Positions 33,719 through 41,501 of a stretch of 64,000 bases of DNA are shown here, in pieces (the first letter of the stretch is position 1; each line of letters starts with the position of its first letter). Origin of the DNA: Candidatus Woesearchaeota archaeon (GTDB lineage: Archaea > Nanobdellota > Nanobdellia > Woesearchaeales > JACPIF01); assembly GCA_016188215.1 (NCBI GenBank), contig JACPIF010000004.1, forward strand, positions 34,236 through 98,235, in the 5' to 3' direction. Position numbers and translations under genes: made by a program. Under the pieces are notes generated by a model that was not told the DNA's origin, did no database searches, and saw only the letters and a list, made by a program, of their open reading frames with translations.

Positions 33719-33847
33719 TTAAACTATGAGTGCACGCTTCTTGAGCCGCATGAATATCATGCCATCACGCTGCTCAACCTGCTTGTAGATCATTGATTTT
33801 CCCTTAACCCTTATAACATCAACTTTTGAACTGCTGATATGTACCAC
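33719..33847 (-). CDS. Small basic protein, 42 residues
   Basis: A GTG at 33847 (embedded in gaggggtgg) opens 42 codons ending at TAA 33719. The peptide VHISSSKVDVIRVKGKSMIY..MRLKKRALIV is basic with a strand-like pattern. It ends 14 nt before the IF5A start and may be co-transcribed with it. No family recognised. The ribosome binding site is too close to GTG, so an internal ATG is possible. The 33848-34019 stretch shows no gene. Confidence 0.4.
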   Translation of the reverse strand: MVHISSSKVDVIRVKGKSMIYKQVEQRDGMIFMRLKKRALIV

Positions 33848-34019
33848 CCCTCAATCTTTCTTCCTAAAAAGTAAACGATGAATATACCTACCTATCCCCT
33901 GAAATAGCTATTGAATACAGAATATAAAAAGGTTGCGAATTTGAGGAGATTAGGCGAACTGACTTTAATACGGCTTATATCACTGCCAGGCAGCCAGTAT
34001 AGCCAGTGCCATCCTGCCC

Positions 34020-34868
34020 CTATCTTTGTTTCAAATAATATTTGAGCGGCTTTTGCTTCCTCTCAATGCTGCTCTTAATGGTGTCTGCACTGAACGATCG
34101 CGGCAATGTCCTGCCTATCTTCTCCTGACTCAGAAGGGTTATTAGGAACTTCTTGGTTGCGTTCTTGCCGAGAACCTCTGAAGCTACCTTAGCCAGTTTC
34201 TCAGGCTGGCGCAGCGAGGATTGCTTGAGCATGGCAATGAGCTCTTTATCAGAAGTGGAGCGGGCAAAGCTCTTCCTGATAGTTTCCTTGGTGATCAGCG
34301 TCTTTAATACCTTGGCAGTATCGTACGCTGTCAATACATCGCGGTTGCTGCCTATCAGCTCAACAACCGCTTCTGCGTCTGACAATACCAGGTATTTCAT
34401 CAGTTGCAGGCTTCTTACAACATCGTTCTTGTAATACTGAGTATCAAGCTGCTCCATGACTTCAATGAGGACATCCTTGAACTCAATGACCCGGATGCCT
34501 TCTCCGCTGAAGCCTGCCACCATCTCTGTTTTTTTTGACCTTGGCATTGAGCCCAGGACAAGAATCTTGCGGTACGTGTATTCTGAGCCCATGTGGCTCT
34601 TGGTGTATCGCCGGATAGCGTTGGTAACCGCAGGATTATTGAAATTGTTGGCCGTGAAATTCTCTACAAGCTTTTTTGTATCTCCTGAATCAGAGACGCT
34701 TGAGGTAATTGAGCAGTTGATCTCAATGTGCCATATCTCCTGCACAGACCCTTCAGAGAATTTTAGGGCAAGAATACCTACGTCTCGGTTTGCAGCCTTC
34801 AGGTTGGTTACAGTAAAGAAACCCTTGGCATTCAGCCAGTAATCAACAACCTGCTTCTCAGCACTCAT
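34020..34868 (-). CDS. Hypothetical protein, possible nuclease-like N-domain
   Basis: A 282-residue cytosolic protein from ATG 34868 (MSAEKQVVDYWLNAKGFFTV), chosen over GTG 34877 because ggggtg lies six bases upstream. Residues 1-50 have the pattern of a restriction-like fold (helix, strand, NRDVGILAL then EIWHIEINCS), where Asp and Glu could be PD-(D/E)xK ligands, but the Lys is Asn, so this is tentative. The C-terminal 130 residues are helical and basic. No known family was identified. Confidence 0.6.
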   Translation of the reverse strand: MSAEKQVVDYWLNAKGFFTVTNLKAANRDVGILALKFSEGSVQEIWHIEINCSITSSVSDSGDTKKLVENFTANNFNNPAVTNAIRRYTKSHMGSEYTYRKILVLGSMPRSKKTEMVAGFSGEGIRVIEFKDVLIEVMEQLDTQYYKNDVVRSLQLMKYLVLSDAEAVVELIGSNRDVLTAYDTAKVLKTLITKETIRKSFARSTSDKELIAMLKQSSLRQPEKLAKVASEVLGKNATKKFLITLLSQEKIGRTLPRSFSADTIKSSIERKQKPLKYYLKQR

Positions 34869-35028
34869 CAGAGGCACCCCTTACTTATAGGGGCAATTGA
34901 AGAGTATATTTAAAGGTTGCTATACAAACCAAGCACTGGAATCAGGGATAATTCCTTAGCTGAAACTGGTAATCCAATCAGAGGAATCAGCGTAATATTT
35001 AAATATCAAATATTATAATCTACTCATT

Positions 35029-35091
35029 ATGATAAAAACTAGCACAGGAATCATTATCTTGGATATTTTGCTAGTGATTATTATCTTATAA
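35029..35091 (+). CDS. Leaderless 20-residue hydrophobic peptide
   Basis: The promoter palindrome ATATTTAAATAT (34995-35006) is 28-29 nt before ATG 35029, ideal for leaderless initiation. Twenty codons follow, giving one membrane-spanning stretch (STGIIILDILLVIII), then TAA. The next gene starts 30 nt later, after a small hairpin (GCTTGC/GCAAGC). It could be a membrane micro-protein or a leader peptide for 35122-35691. Confidence 0.45.
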   Translation: MIKTSTGIIILDILLVIIIL

Positions 35092-35121
35092 GGGCTTGCT
35101 ATATTTCTGGCAAGCTTTGAA

Positions 35122-35691
35122 ATGCTTCTTCTTAAATCTCTAAAAGAGAGGAGAGAAGAAGATAAAAGCGGGGACGTAACCATGGGAAGTCAGGCAGATG
35201 TGGTATCTGAGAAATATTTGGGAGAGATAGAAGCATTGCCTAGGGCAAAATTAGTTCATTTTAGGGATGAGTCTGGTAATCCCCGTGGCTTTATAATCAA
35301 GCGAGGAGTTTATTACGCACCTGTTAATCCTGTACAATTTAACAATGGAAGCATGTCTGAACTAGGATTAAGCACTTTAGATTGGTTTTTAATTATTGGC
35401 AATGAGAATTTAGGGCATGATTTGATGGCTGCGTGGGCAAGAGCTTTATCTGATGGTAATGGTGGCTACTACCATAATGACAAAAAATTATTGCTTAACC
35501 CCTCTCCTTTGCGAGCATATCTAGCTGAAGAAATGCTTGCAATATTTCCAAATTCTGACGGGAGAAAATTGTCATTTTTCAAACCGCCATTAAGAAGATT
35601 CTTTTTCAAAGTGCCATTGCTTGATAATGGAAAGCTGCCAAGCACTTACGAGGGGCATTTAAGGAAAGACATATCTTATCTTGTTTTATGA
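35122..35691 (+). CDS. Hypothetical protein, 189 residues
   Basis: A soluble protein not recognised as any family. Features visible: a charged N-terminus (SLKERREEDKSGD), a beta-rich middle (LVHFRDESGNPRGFIIKRGVYYAP), the helix LGHDLMAAWARALSDGN and an aromatic-rich end (FFKPPLRRFFFKVPLL). Start 35122 is taken; an in-frame ATG at 35182 (MGSQADVV) is possible. Base composition is AT-rich compared with the core genes. It follows the 20-residue hydrophobic ORF by 30 nt and ends 2 nt before the convergent basic protein gene. Confidence 0.6.
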   Translation: MLLLKSLKERREEDKSGDVTMGSQADVVSEKYLGEIEALPRAKLVHFRDESGNPRGFIIKRGVYYAPVNPVQFNNGSMSELGLSTLDWFLIIGNENLGHDLMAAWARALSDGNGGYYHNDKKLLLNPSPLRAYLAEEMLAIFPNSDGRKLSFFKPPLRRFFFKVPLLDNGKLPSTYEGHLRKDISYLVL

Positions 35692-35693
35692 GA

Positions 35694-35879
35694 TTATAGC
35701 TTCTTCTCAATCCGCTTCTCAATCTTCCGCAATGTTTCCTTAAGAAGCTTCCTCTGCTCATTCATGTATTCCTTAACAATAGGATCATTGGCCATATTCT
35801 TCAGCACTTGCCGTGCTTTTTTGGCTAGATTGACTTTTTGAGCCCTTTGCCTTTTCTGTTTCCGTGCCAAGCTACTCAC
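35694..35879 (-). CDS. Small basic helical protein, 61 residues
   Basis: A 61-residue protein with about one third Lys/Arg (MSSLARKQKRQRAQKVNLAK..RKIEKRIEKKL), probably a single long helix; nucleic-acid or membrane-surface binding is possible. The ATG overlaps the end of the upstream membrane protein gene by 8 nt, so translation is coupled. No family recognised. Confidence 0.6.
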   Translation of the reverse strand: MSSLARKQKRQRAQKVNLAKKARQVLKNMANDPIVKEYMNEQRKLLKETLRKIEKRIEKKL

Positions 35880-36156
35880 CTTTCATGTAGAGATATGCTG
35901 CGAATGCTATAGTAAGGCCAAGAACAATGTAGAGAATGCCTGATTGGATCCCGGGAAAGAATGTGTTGAGCACCTGCACTACGCCATACATGATAAGAGC
36001 TAATGCCGCAATCATGATCATCAATGAAATGATATACCGCTTTACAATCTTTTCAGTGTATTTCCTGGATATGCGCACTACACTTTCCTCAAGCATGGAG
36101 AGGATTGTTGAGAATGCTCTCCATCCGCCATTCCGTTTAGTAACAGCCTTTACCAT
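35872..36156 (-). CDS. Small two-helix membrane protein
   Basis: A 94-residue protein with a basic amphipathic N-terminal half (STILSMLEESVVRISRKYTE) and two transmembrane helices (YIISLMIMIAALALIMYGVV and GILYIVLGLTIAFAAYLYM) separated by a short loop. The layout resembles small holin- or DUF-type membrane proteins, but no family is certain. It overlaps the basic protein downstream and starts about 30 nt after the ligase gene, so the three may form one transcript. Confidence 0.65.
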   Translation of the reverse strand: MVKAVTKRNGGWRAFSTILSMLEESVVRISRKYTEKIVKRYIISLMIMIAALALIMYGVVQVLNTFFPGIQSGILYIVLGLTIAFAAYLYMKGE

Positions 36157-36189
36157 AGCAAAACCTCAGAACACGCCCTTTTTGCTTCT

Positions 36190-37536
36190 TTACAAGGCAT
36201 GAGTGCTTATAAAGTCTTTGGTTGAACGCATATCTTCCATAAACTTTCCTGAGTAATGCAAGGCAATCTCTGTTGCAAGCTTGTTGCTCAATGCATCTTT
36301 TTTCCTGTAACCCCTCTTTTGCGCGAACTTAAGCATGTCATCTGAAACTGTCCTTCTTCTGGAAAGCATTTCATGCAGCGGTTTCGTACAGGCAAGCTCT
36401 TCCTTCGGAATAACTGACTCAGCAAACTTCAAAAAACGTTTGCAATAATTGTATACTGCTTCGTTCTCAAACCCTTTATAGGCGGCATTTTTTTGCAGAT
36501 CATTCTTGACATAACTGTAAGGTGGAATGTAGATTACGTCGCCCTCAACCTTGAACGGCTCTCTAATCCCTATATCTGCCGGCACAACAGCGTAAAATTC
36601 TTCCTGAAGCATCTTCTGCACATGGCGAATGATAGTGCCTATCCCGAGGATATTGCTCAGAAAATTCATGTCCATCCCTCGCACCTCAAGCGTACCATTG
36701 TCATTTATCTTCAAGGCTCCCCAGTATGTATCAAGGATAGAGCCATACAGTGAAAGCGTCCTTAAATTAATCCCCAATTTCTTGATGTAGGCTTTCCATG
36801 TCTCGTAATTGGCATTGAGGATTTCCATTATGTCAAAGCCTGTTAGTTTGTAAGGAGGCAGACCACCAAACTCCTCCAAGTTGGCATACAGGCTCTGCGG
36901 ATTATTGAAAGGCGCCCCGCCCCGGTACATTATCACCCTGGAATCCTTTGCTATATACGCGCCTTGGTAAAAGGGTGAAGATTGCATGAAAGTAGTAAGC
37001 GCCGGGTCAGCAGCAACCATCAGGTTGTAGCTGTTTACCAGGCTGTCCTTGATTTTCGAATTGGTAAACATTTTCAATATGCGCAGCTGGCTATCAAACA
37101 TGCCGCGAGGCAACGTGTAGTGGCAGTGAAATCCGACCACCCTGCCAGCTATATTAAAGCGCTTTTTCCCAAAAATAGATTCCTGTATCCTGTATCGAGG
37201 ATCAGGGCGCATCACAGGGTTGAATTTGCCGGGGTATGTCCCAAAGGGATAAAACAGTACCCCTTGGGGCTCCGCAATATCGTACGCATATTCAAGTTCC
37301 CTTACCAGATGATTCATAGTCTGGGCGGAGCTACTATAGGGAGCTGTTGCAATCTCCAAGTAATGCGTAGTGCATTCTTTCTTGATGTGGAACGTATGCT
37401 GCTCGCGCTTGGAGTCCCGTATCTTTTTCAGAATATTATCGGCGGCAGGCATAATTTGGCCTTTCTTATTGATTGTAAAGAACTCTATCTCAAACCCGAC
37501 GAAAGCCTTTTTTAGTAATTTTTTCTGCATTTTCAA
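36190..37536 (-). CDS. Carboxylate-amine ligase, glutamate-cysteine ligase GCS2-like
   Basis: A 448-residue enzyme of the GCS2/YbdK family of ATP-dependent ligases that join a carboxylate (often glutamate) to an amine. Typical segments are GFEIEFFTI near the start (metal-binding Glu), TTHYLEIATAPYSS, RVVGFHCHYTLPRG and the C-terminal DNGTLEVRGMDMN. Substrate cannot be read off; a glutathione-like or gamma-glutamyl compound is one option. No second-step ligase (GshB) gene is in the window. Translation starts at ATG 37536. Confidence 0.82.
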   Translation of the reverse strand: MKMQKKLLKKAFVGFEIEFFTINKKGQIMPAADNILKKIRDSKREQHTFHIKKECTTHYLEIATAPYSSSAQTMNHLVRELEYAYDIAEPQGVLFYPFGTYPGKFNPVMRPDPRYRIQESIFGKKRFNIAGRVVGFHCHYTLPRGMFDSQLRILKMFTNSKIKDSLVNSYNLMVAADPALTTFMQSSPFYQGAYIAKDSRVIMYRGGAPFNNPQSLYANLEEFGGLPPYKLTGFDIMEILNANYETWKAYIKKLGINLRTLSLYGSILDTYWGALKINDNGTLEVRGMDMNFLSNILGIGTIIRHVQKMLQEEFYAVVPADIGIREPFKVEGDVIYIPPYSYVKNDLQKNAAYKGFENEAVYNYCKRFLKFAESVIPKEELACTKPLHEMLSRRRTVSDDMLKFAQKRGYRKKDALSNKLATEIALHYSGKFMEDMRSTKDFISTHAL

Positions 37537-37566
37537 TCTTTAAGAGAATTCATAAATTCCACAGCA

Positions 37567-38595
37567 TCATTTATCCCCATGATATATTTTTCTGACCGGC
37601 CATGATATCTCTATGCCCCTTAAGTCATATGCCTTCTTTAAAGCTTTTATAAATTCATGGGTAATCAGATATTTGTCTACAAAAGTTGCGACACGAAGGA
37701 TAACTGAAAAATTTATGTTGGAATCGCTGAAAGTATGGTAGCGTATGAATGGCTCAAAATCCTTTACAGCTCCAGGAATAGTTCTTTGGATCTTGCGGGC
37801 GACATCTGCTGTAACCCTCTCAACTTTCTCAAGGTCAGAACCGTATGCTACGCCGCACTGTATCACAACTGCCATATCCTTAGAAGGCAGCGAGTCATTG
37901 GTGATGATGGTTGAGGCAATCTTTGAATTGGGTACTATAACTAAATTGTTTGGCAATGTCCTTATGCGTGTTGAGCGCCAGCCAATGTCTTCCACATAGC
38001 CTGAAATGTTACCTTCCAATTCAATGTAATCACCTACATTAATGGGCCTATCTGATATAATGTGCAGCCCGGCAAAGAAATTTGAAAGGGTGTCCTGCAG
38101 CGCAAAACCGACTGCAATGCCCCCAATCCCGAGCGTTGCCACCAGCGGAGTTATTTCAATATTAAAGTGCTTAAGCACGATGATTAGGCCTATGAAATAG
38201 ATGAAGATATTTACAACTTTCATGAAAATTTTTGGCATACTTTGGTATCCGGGATTCATTAAAATCCATTTTTGGAGGACAACTTGAGTTACCCGATGAA
38301 GCACAAAGATAGCCCAGAGAACAGCCAGAATAAAGAAGAAATCATCAATATACGATTTAATCTGCTCAAAATAACTTACCTGCATAATAGAAACGTAAAT
38401 GCCAATCAGGACTATGCCAAGAACAAACGGGCCTTCGAGCGCTTCAAGAAGCCTGTCATCTATGTCTGTTCTTGTCTTTTTCGCCGCATGCTTTACATAC
38501 TTGTTTATTACATAATAAGCCGCCTTGGCCAGGATAAAAGAGGCCAGTATGCCAATTAGAGAAACCAATATCTCAACATTTATTGTATAAACCAT
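37567..38595 (-). CDS. mscS: MscS-family mechanosensitive channel
   Basis: From ATG 38595 (MVYTINVEILVSLIGILAS) the protein has 342 residues: three to five membrane helices and the MscS pore and beta domain, with ITPLVATLGIGGIAVGFALQDTLSNFFAG, SDRPINVGDYIEL and GYVEDIGWRSTRIRTLPNNLVIVPNS. It releases solutes on hypo-osmotic shock. The open frame continues 72 codons upstream through the promoter region and the HxlR gene start; this part is not coding, because a TATTATATAA box lies at about 38640 for a start near 38612. Confidence 0.93.
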   Translation of the reverse strand: MVYTINVEILVSLIGILASFILAKAAYYVINKYVKHAAKKTRTDIDDRLLEALEGPFVLGIVLIGIYVSIMQVSYFEQIKSYIDDFFFILAVLWAIFVLHRVTQVVLQKWILMNPGYQSMPKIFMKVVNIFIYFIGLIIVLKHFNIEITPLVATLGIGGIAVGFALQDTLSNFFAGLHIISDRPINVGDYIELEGNISGYVEDIGWRSTRIRTLPNNLVIVPNSKIASTIITNDSLPSKDMAVVIQCGVAYGSDLEKVERVTADVARKIQRTIPGAVKDFEPFIRYHTFSDSNINFSVILRVATFVDKYLITHEFIKALKKAYDLRGIEISWPVRKIYHGDK

Positions 38596-38681
38596 GACCC
38601 ATCTTTTCCTATAATACCGCTTCAAAAGCGAAATTATTATATAATACGAAATCTTAATGTAATATGGTGATTTATAAGGAT

Positions 38682-38701
38682 TAGTATAACGCCGTATACC
38701 A
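38682..38701. promoter_or_regulatory. Candidate operator at the HxlR gene start
   Basis: TAGTATAACG, one base, then CGTATACCA lies between the TATA box GATTTATAAGG (38669-38679) and ATG 38701, covering the predicted transcription start. The half-sites resemble the perfect palindrome at 40526-40547. Autoregulation by the HxlR protein is plausible. Confidence 0.4.
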
Positions 38702-38991
38702 TGCTTCACAACTACATGCTTTTGTTCGACTTTATGGAGATCCTCGGCAAGAAATGGGTAGTCCCGCTGCTGCTGCTTCTCCTGCTTGCCGAGCAGACAA
38801 ATTTCTCGCACATGAAGCGGCAGCTCAGGATAACATCCAGGGCGCTGTCAAAAAAGCTGCAGCTGCTAGAGGCAGTAGGGCTAGTGCAAAAGATAGTCCT
38901 TGATAATCCAAAGAAAATCTATTACACGCTTAGCATCAAAGGAAAGGAAGTTTCTCAAGCGGTTACGCAATTATCCACTTACCTTGCATAG
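38701..38991 (+). CDS. HxlR-family winged-helix regulator
   Basis: A 96-residue winged helix of HxlR type: EILGKKWVVPLLLLLLLAEQ, NFSHMKRQLRITSRALSKKL, LEAVGLVQKIVLDNPKKIYYTLSIKGKEV. The usual redox Cys near the N-terminus is absent, so sensing is by another route. A GATTTATAAGG box 27 nt upstream of the ATG predicts a leaderless mRNA. Divergent from the mscS gene and 13 nt overlapping, tail to tail, with the metallopeptidase gene. Confidence 0.88.
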   Translation: MLHNYMLLFDFMEILGKKWVVPLLLLLLLAEQTNFSHMKRQLRITSRALSKKLQLLEAVGLVQKIVLDNPKKIYYTLSIKGKEVSQAVTQLSTYLA

Positions 38992-39818
38992 TGAGGCATT
39001 GTTCTTGCAAGTGATGCATATTGCTTGACAATATCCCAGTGCAGTTCCAATGCGCGCATCCCTGCTGCCATTCTCGTTTTTACGAAATTGAATGCCACGT
39101 CATGCAGGTTATTTTCCGCGGGCTGTATATCGCCCGTGATTGAATCTGCCAGATTGCCTATATTATTCTCCTTGATGGCCTCAACCCAGGCGAGGCAGAA
39201 AGCAAATGCCTTGGCTTCCTCATCTTTGCTGTTTTCCAGGGTCTTTGTAAATACATGGCCTAGCTCATGCCCTATGGTGACCATGACGCTGTCTAATGGC
39301 CCTTTTCTCACAAAAATATGGCTTGTGCCATTGCCATTTGCGTTCAAGGAGAATCCCATGATGCCAGGATGCCAGGAGCCGAATGGGCTATGCATTTCAA
39401 TCATCTCCTCTATTGTGCAAAGCTGGATGGAAATGTTTTCCGGCAGTCCCTGTTGCGCAGCTGCCTTGAATGCCTCTGTAATCATATCTTTTATTTGTTC
39501 AGCTTCCCCTACGAACTGCGCAGGCTTCCTGCCAGGGCGCAGGAATGTTTCTGGAGTGAAATAATAGTGCTGGTGGAGCGTTGCGGTGTTTGGTGTGTAA
39601 TGCTTGGCCGCATCTTGCTCATATGGAGAATCTGCAATTTCGTAGATTATTGGTTTCAGTCCAATCGGAACATTCATCCCAAATTTTTTGTTATAAGGGC
39701 CCAGCTCTTGAAACATCACCGGATTGCCAACAAGATATTCAATGGAGCGCCTGCTGCCTGCGTGCGCGTAGTTTATTTTGCTCAGGATGCCTTCTATGGA
39801 TTGATAGCTTTGATACAT
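38979..39818 (-). CDS. HExxH zinc metallopeptidase-like protein
   Basis: A 279-residue protein without signal peptide. The zinc motif is GHELGHVFTKTLE, and a downstream acidic patch (KDEEAKAFAFCLAWVEA) could give the third, glutamate ligand, as in gluzincin-like folds. The N-terminal 150 residues contain no recognised domain. It is probably cytosolic. The 3' end overlaps the convergent hxlR gene. It lies 30 nt from the next gene upstream (39849-40355), with which it may be co-transcribed. Confidence 0.7.
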   Translation of the reverse strand: MYQSYQSIEGILSKINYAHAGSRRSIEYLVGNPVMFQELGPYNKKFGMNVPIGLKPIIYEIADSPYEQDAAKHYTPNTATLHQHYYFTPETFLRPGRKPAQFVGEAEQIKDMITEAFKAAAQQGLPENISIQLCTIEEMIEMHSPFGSWHPGIMGFSLNANGNGTSHIFVRKGPLDSVMVTIGHELGHVFTKTLENSKDEEAKAFAFCLAWVEAIKENNIGNLADSITGDIQPAENNLHDVAFNFVKTRMAAGMRALELHWDIVKQYASLARTMPHYAR

Positions 39819-39848
39819 GGCATCAAGAAAGATTTCTTTATTTAAAAA

Positions 39849-40355
39849 TCATTGCTTCTCAAAGAGGGATGGAATTTCCCGGGCAGATTGCATTATCTTA
39901 TGTTCATCTATCTTTGCAGCGCCATTTGTAGCCCCATTAATCGGAACATAGAGCAATCCTTCCGGTGCATAATTATGATATACTGATGGGATCTTGTTTG
40001 ACGGTATATTATTTTGGGCAGCCATCCATCGCTTCACACTTTCAGCCTGCGCGTGTAACAGTGACTCATACGCTACTTGATTGATTGACGGATGCATGAC
40101 AAGGTCATGGTACACAAATTGAGGGATACTATCTGTCCACACATAAAATCCCATAACAGCGCCACGTACGCCGCGCTCCTCATCGTTCACATCCCTTGCA
40201 AGAATAAGGTACTTCATGGCCCCATAACGCGGATAAGTCCGCAATTTCTCCGGCCGCATCCTGAGCCCCATATCAGCAACACAATCTCCGATGTACTCCG
40301 CCAGGCCCTTCTGCAATTCCTTTGCCGGGATTGCCTCAAATGCAAGAACTGCCAT
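39849..40355 (-). CDS. Hypothetical protein, possibly GNAT-like
   Basis: A 168-residue cytosolic protein. The central part (AMKYLILARDVNDEERGVRG, AVMGFYVWTDSIPQFVYHDL, VMHPSINQVAYESLLHAQAE) has the strand-helix rhythm of acetyltransferases, but the Q/RxxGxG/A CoA motif is not clear, so the assignment is weak. The gene is followed closely by the HExxH protein gene. Confidence 0.55.
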   Translation of the reverse strand: MAVLAFEAIPAKELQKGLAEYIGDCVADMGLRMRPEKLRTYPRYGAMKYLILARDVNDEERGVRGAVMGFYVWTDSIPQFVYHDLVMHPSINQVAYESLLHAQAESVKRWMAAQNNIPSNKIPSVYHNYAPEGLLYVPINGATNGAAKIDEHKIMQSAREIPSLFEKQ

Positions 40356-40420
40356 CGCTGCGTCATCCTATAAAACAAATTTTTAAGTCTTTTGCCCGAA
40401 ACGAAACAAAAGGAACAGAA

Positions 40421-40516
40421 ATGTCTGAAATGGGACTTATTTGCGGTGAGTGTCTTGCCTGCCTAAGCCTTAAAGTGGCTTTTTCACATATTCTGCATAG
40501 AAATGTTTATATATAA
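40421..40516 (+). CDS. Possible small CxxC..C protein, 31 residues
   Basis: ATG 40421 follows aaaggaa and a weak TATA (atttttaag near 40380). The peptide starts MSEMGLICGECLACLSLKV and has three cysteines (CGECLAC). Its end overlaps the promoter of the next gene. No family recognised and coding is uncertain. Confidence 0.3.
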   Translation: MSEMGLICGECLACLSLKVAFSHILHRNVYI

Positions 40517-40525
40517 GAACTATTC

Positions 40526-40547
40526 TAGTATACGATTCCGTATACTA
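40526..40547. promoter_or_regulatory. Perfect palindrome at a predicted transcription start
   Basis: Arms TAGTATACG (40526-40534) and CGTATACTA (40539-40547) around attc. The TATA box tttatatataag (about 40507-40517) places the transcription start inside the palindrome, so a bound repressor would block initiation. Similar half-sites precede hxlR, ftsZ and the PHP gene. Confidence 0.55.
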
Positions 40548-40570
40548 ATAGGCTAAAGAGGTGAATACCA

Positions 40571-40879
40571 TTGACAACCGACATTAACGCTGTAGAAGGG
40601 AAGGCAGAGAACCAGTTTGACCACATGAGTGAGCTGATGAACCTAAAGGACAATATGGATTCCTGGGTAAAGCACATCAATGCAGAGATGGGCTGCGTCC
40701 GGACCGTCTCTAAGGCCCTCAGGGAGACCATTGATAATACAGAGCATAACTACGAGCTTGCCCAGGAGATGCGACAGGAGATTGAGGAGTTGAAGCAGGA
40801 GATAAAGCTGCTCAAGATTATCCAATTGACCATGCTTAAGTCCAAGCCGGGCATTGCAAAGCAAAAGATGCAGAAATAA
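40571..40879 (+). CDS. Small coiled-coil protein with TTG start
   Basis: A 102-residue helical protein. The TTG start is supported by gaggtga six bases upstream, the same arrangement as in front of ftsZ, and by a fitting TATA box. The N-terminal part has VEGKAENQFDHMSELMNLKD; the C-terminal half is a coiled coil (ELAQEMRQEIEELKQEIKLL) with a basic tail. A role in oligomerisation or scaffolding can only be guessed. The promoter carries a perfect 9-bp palindrome, so expression is probably regulated. Confidence 0.7.
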   Translation: MTTDINAVEGKAENQFDHMSELMNLKDNMDSWVKHINAEMGCVRTVSKALRETIDNTEHNYELAQEMRQEIEELKQEIKLLKIIQLTMLKSKPGIAKQKMQK

Positions 40880-40880
40880 T

Positions 40881-41189
40881 CTATTCTATTTCACTTTCTA
40901 ATTTTTTCATCACTTTATCCAGGCAATAGAACAAGTTCCTATCAACCATCTCTGCTGAGAATGAACTTCCATTCACCATAAGCCTGCCATGAATCTCATA
41001 TATCTCGCCTTTCTCGCGCTCATGCAGCGGCTTCATGGTGACATGCAGCTTCTGGAAATCCTCATTCTGGTCAGAAAACTTCTTGGCGAAATTGCCCACA
41101 ATCTTCTTGAGAATCACCATGCTCCCGGGGTCTATATCCCTGAAGCCGGAAAGCTCAATGTTGCCGCCAAGACTTACGCTATCTTCCAT
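40881..41189 (-). CDS. Ribosome-hibernation-factor-like protein (RaiA/HPF-like)
   Basis: A 102-residue protein with the beta-alpha pattern of the RaiA/YfiA/HPF fold: LSGFRDIDPGSMVILKKIVG, LHVTMKPLHEREKGEIYEIH, GRLMVNGSSFSAEMVDRNLF, then DKVMKKLESEI. The arrangement ..YEI.G.L.......A.......D.V...L.. is close to that family, which binds the small subunit decoding region. Similarity was judged by eye only. A TTTATATA box near 41228 suggests a short leader. Three-hairpin copy 6 lies upstream, pointing at this gene. Confidence 0.5.
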   Translation of the reverse strand: MEDSVSLGGNIELSGFRDIDPGSMVILKKIVGNFAKKFSDQNEDFQKLHVTMKPLHEREKGEIYEIHGRLMVNGSSFSAEMVDRNLFYCLDKVMKKLESEIE

Positions 41190-41350
41190 CGCAATCGCTG
41201 GTAAAATCCTGATTTAACTAATATATAAAACCAACGGTTTTAAACACGGAATTCGTCGAATTCCGTTGTATAAAGGTATCTAATGGCTGTTTTTTCTATT
41301 TTACTTAAATTACTAACTGTACATTGCTAGGCAACTTAACTGGAACTTGG

Positions 41351-41469
41351 ACGCTCGCTACGCTCGCGCAAAAACTTCAACATGTCCGCGAACCGCGGTA
41401 CACTGCGGATATTCGCGGACCACATCGCACTCCCAGAGGTGAGGTTCACCTCACCGACTACTTTGCTAA
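41351..41469 (-). repeat. Three-hairpin dispersed element, copy 6 (minus orientation)
   Basis: Read on the minus strand: the prefix TTAGCAAAGTAGTCG, hairpin 1 GGTGAGGT with turn ga (41438-41455), a linker containing gtgcgatg, hairpin 2 GTCCGCGA/TCGCGGAC (41384-41391 and 41413-41420, 21-nt loop), and a GC-rich tail with a direct repeat of ACGCTCGC (41351-41368). The hairpin-2 loop starts ACCGC on the plus strand, which may mean that it is inverted, although this loop is partly symmetric. The 41190-41501 gap holds nothing else except promoters. Confidence 0.8.
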
Positions 41470-41501
41470 GTTTTTTAAAGATTCTTTGATTTTCTTAAAG
41501 T

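Noticed and set aside
38596-38811. Seventy-two-codon extension of MscS.
   Set aside because: It runs through the TATA box and the divergent HxlR gene start; the membrane protein begins naturally at ATG 38595.
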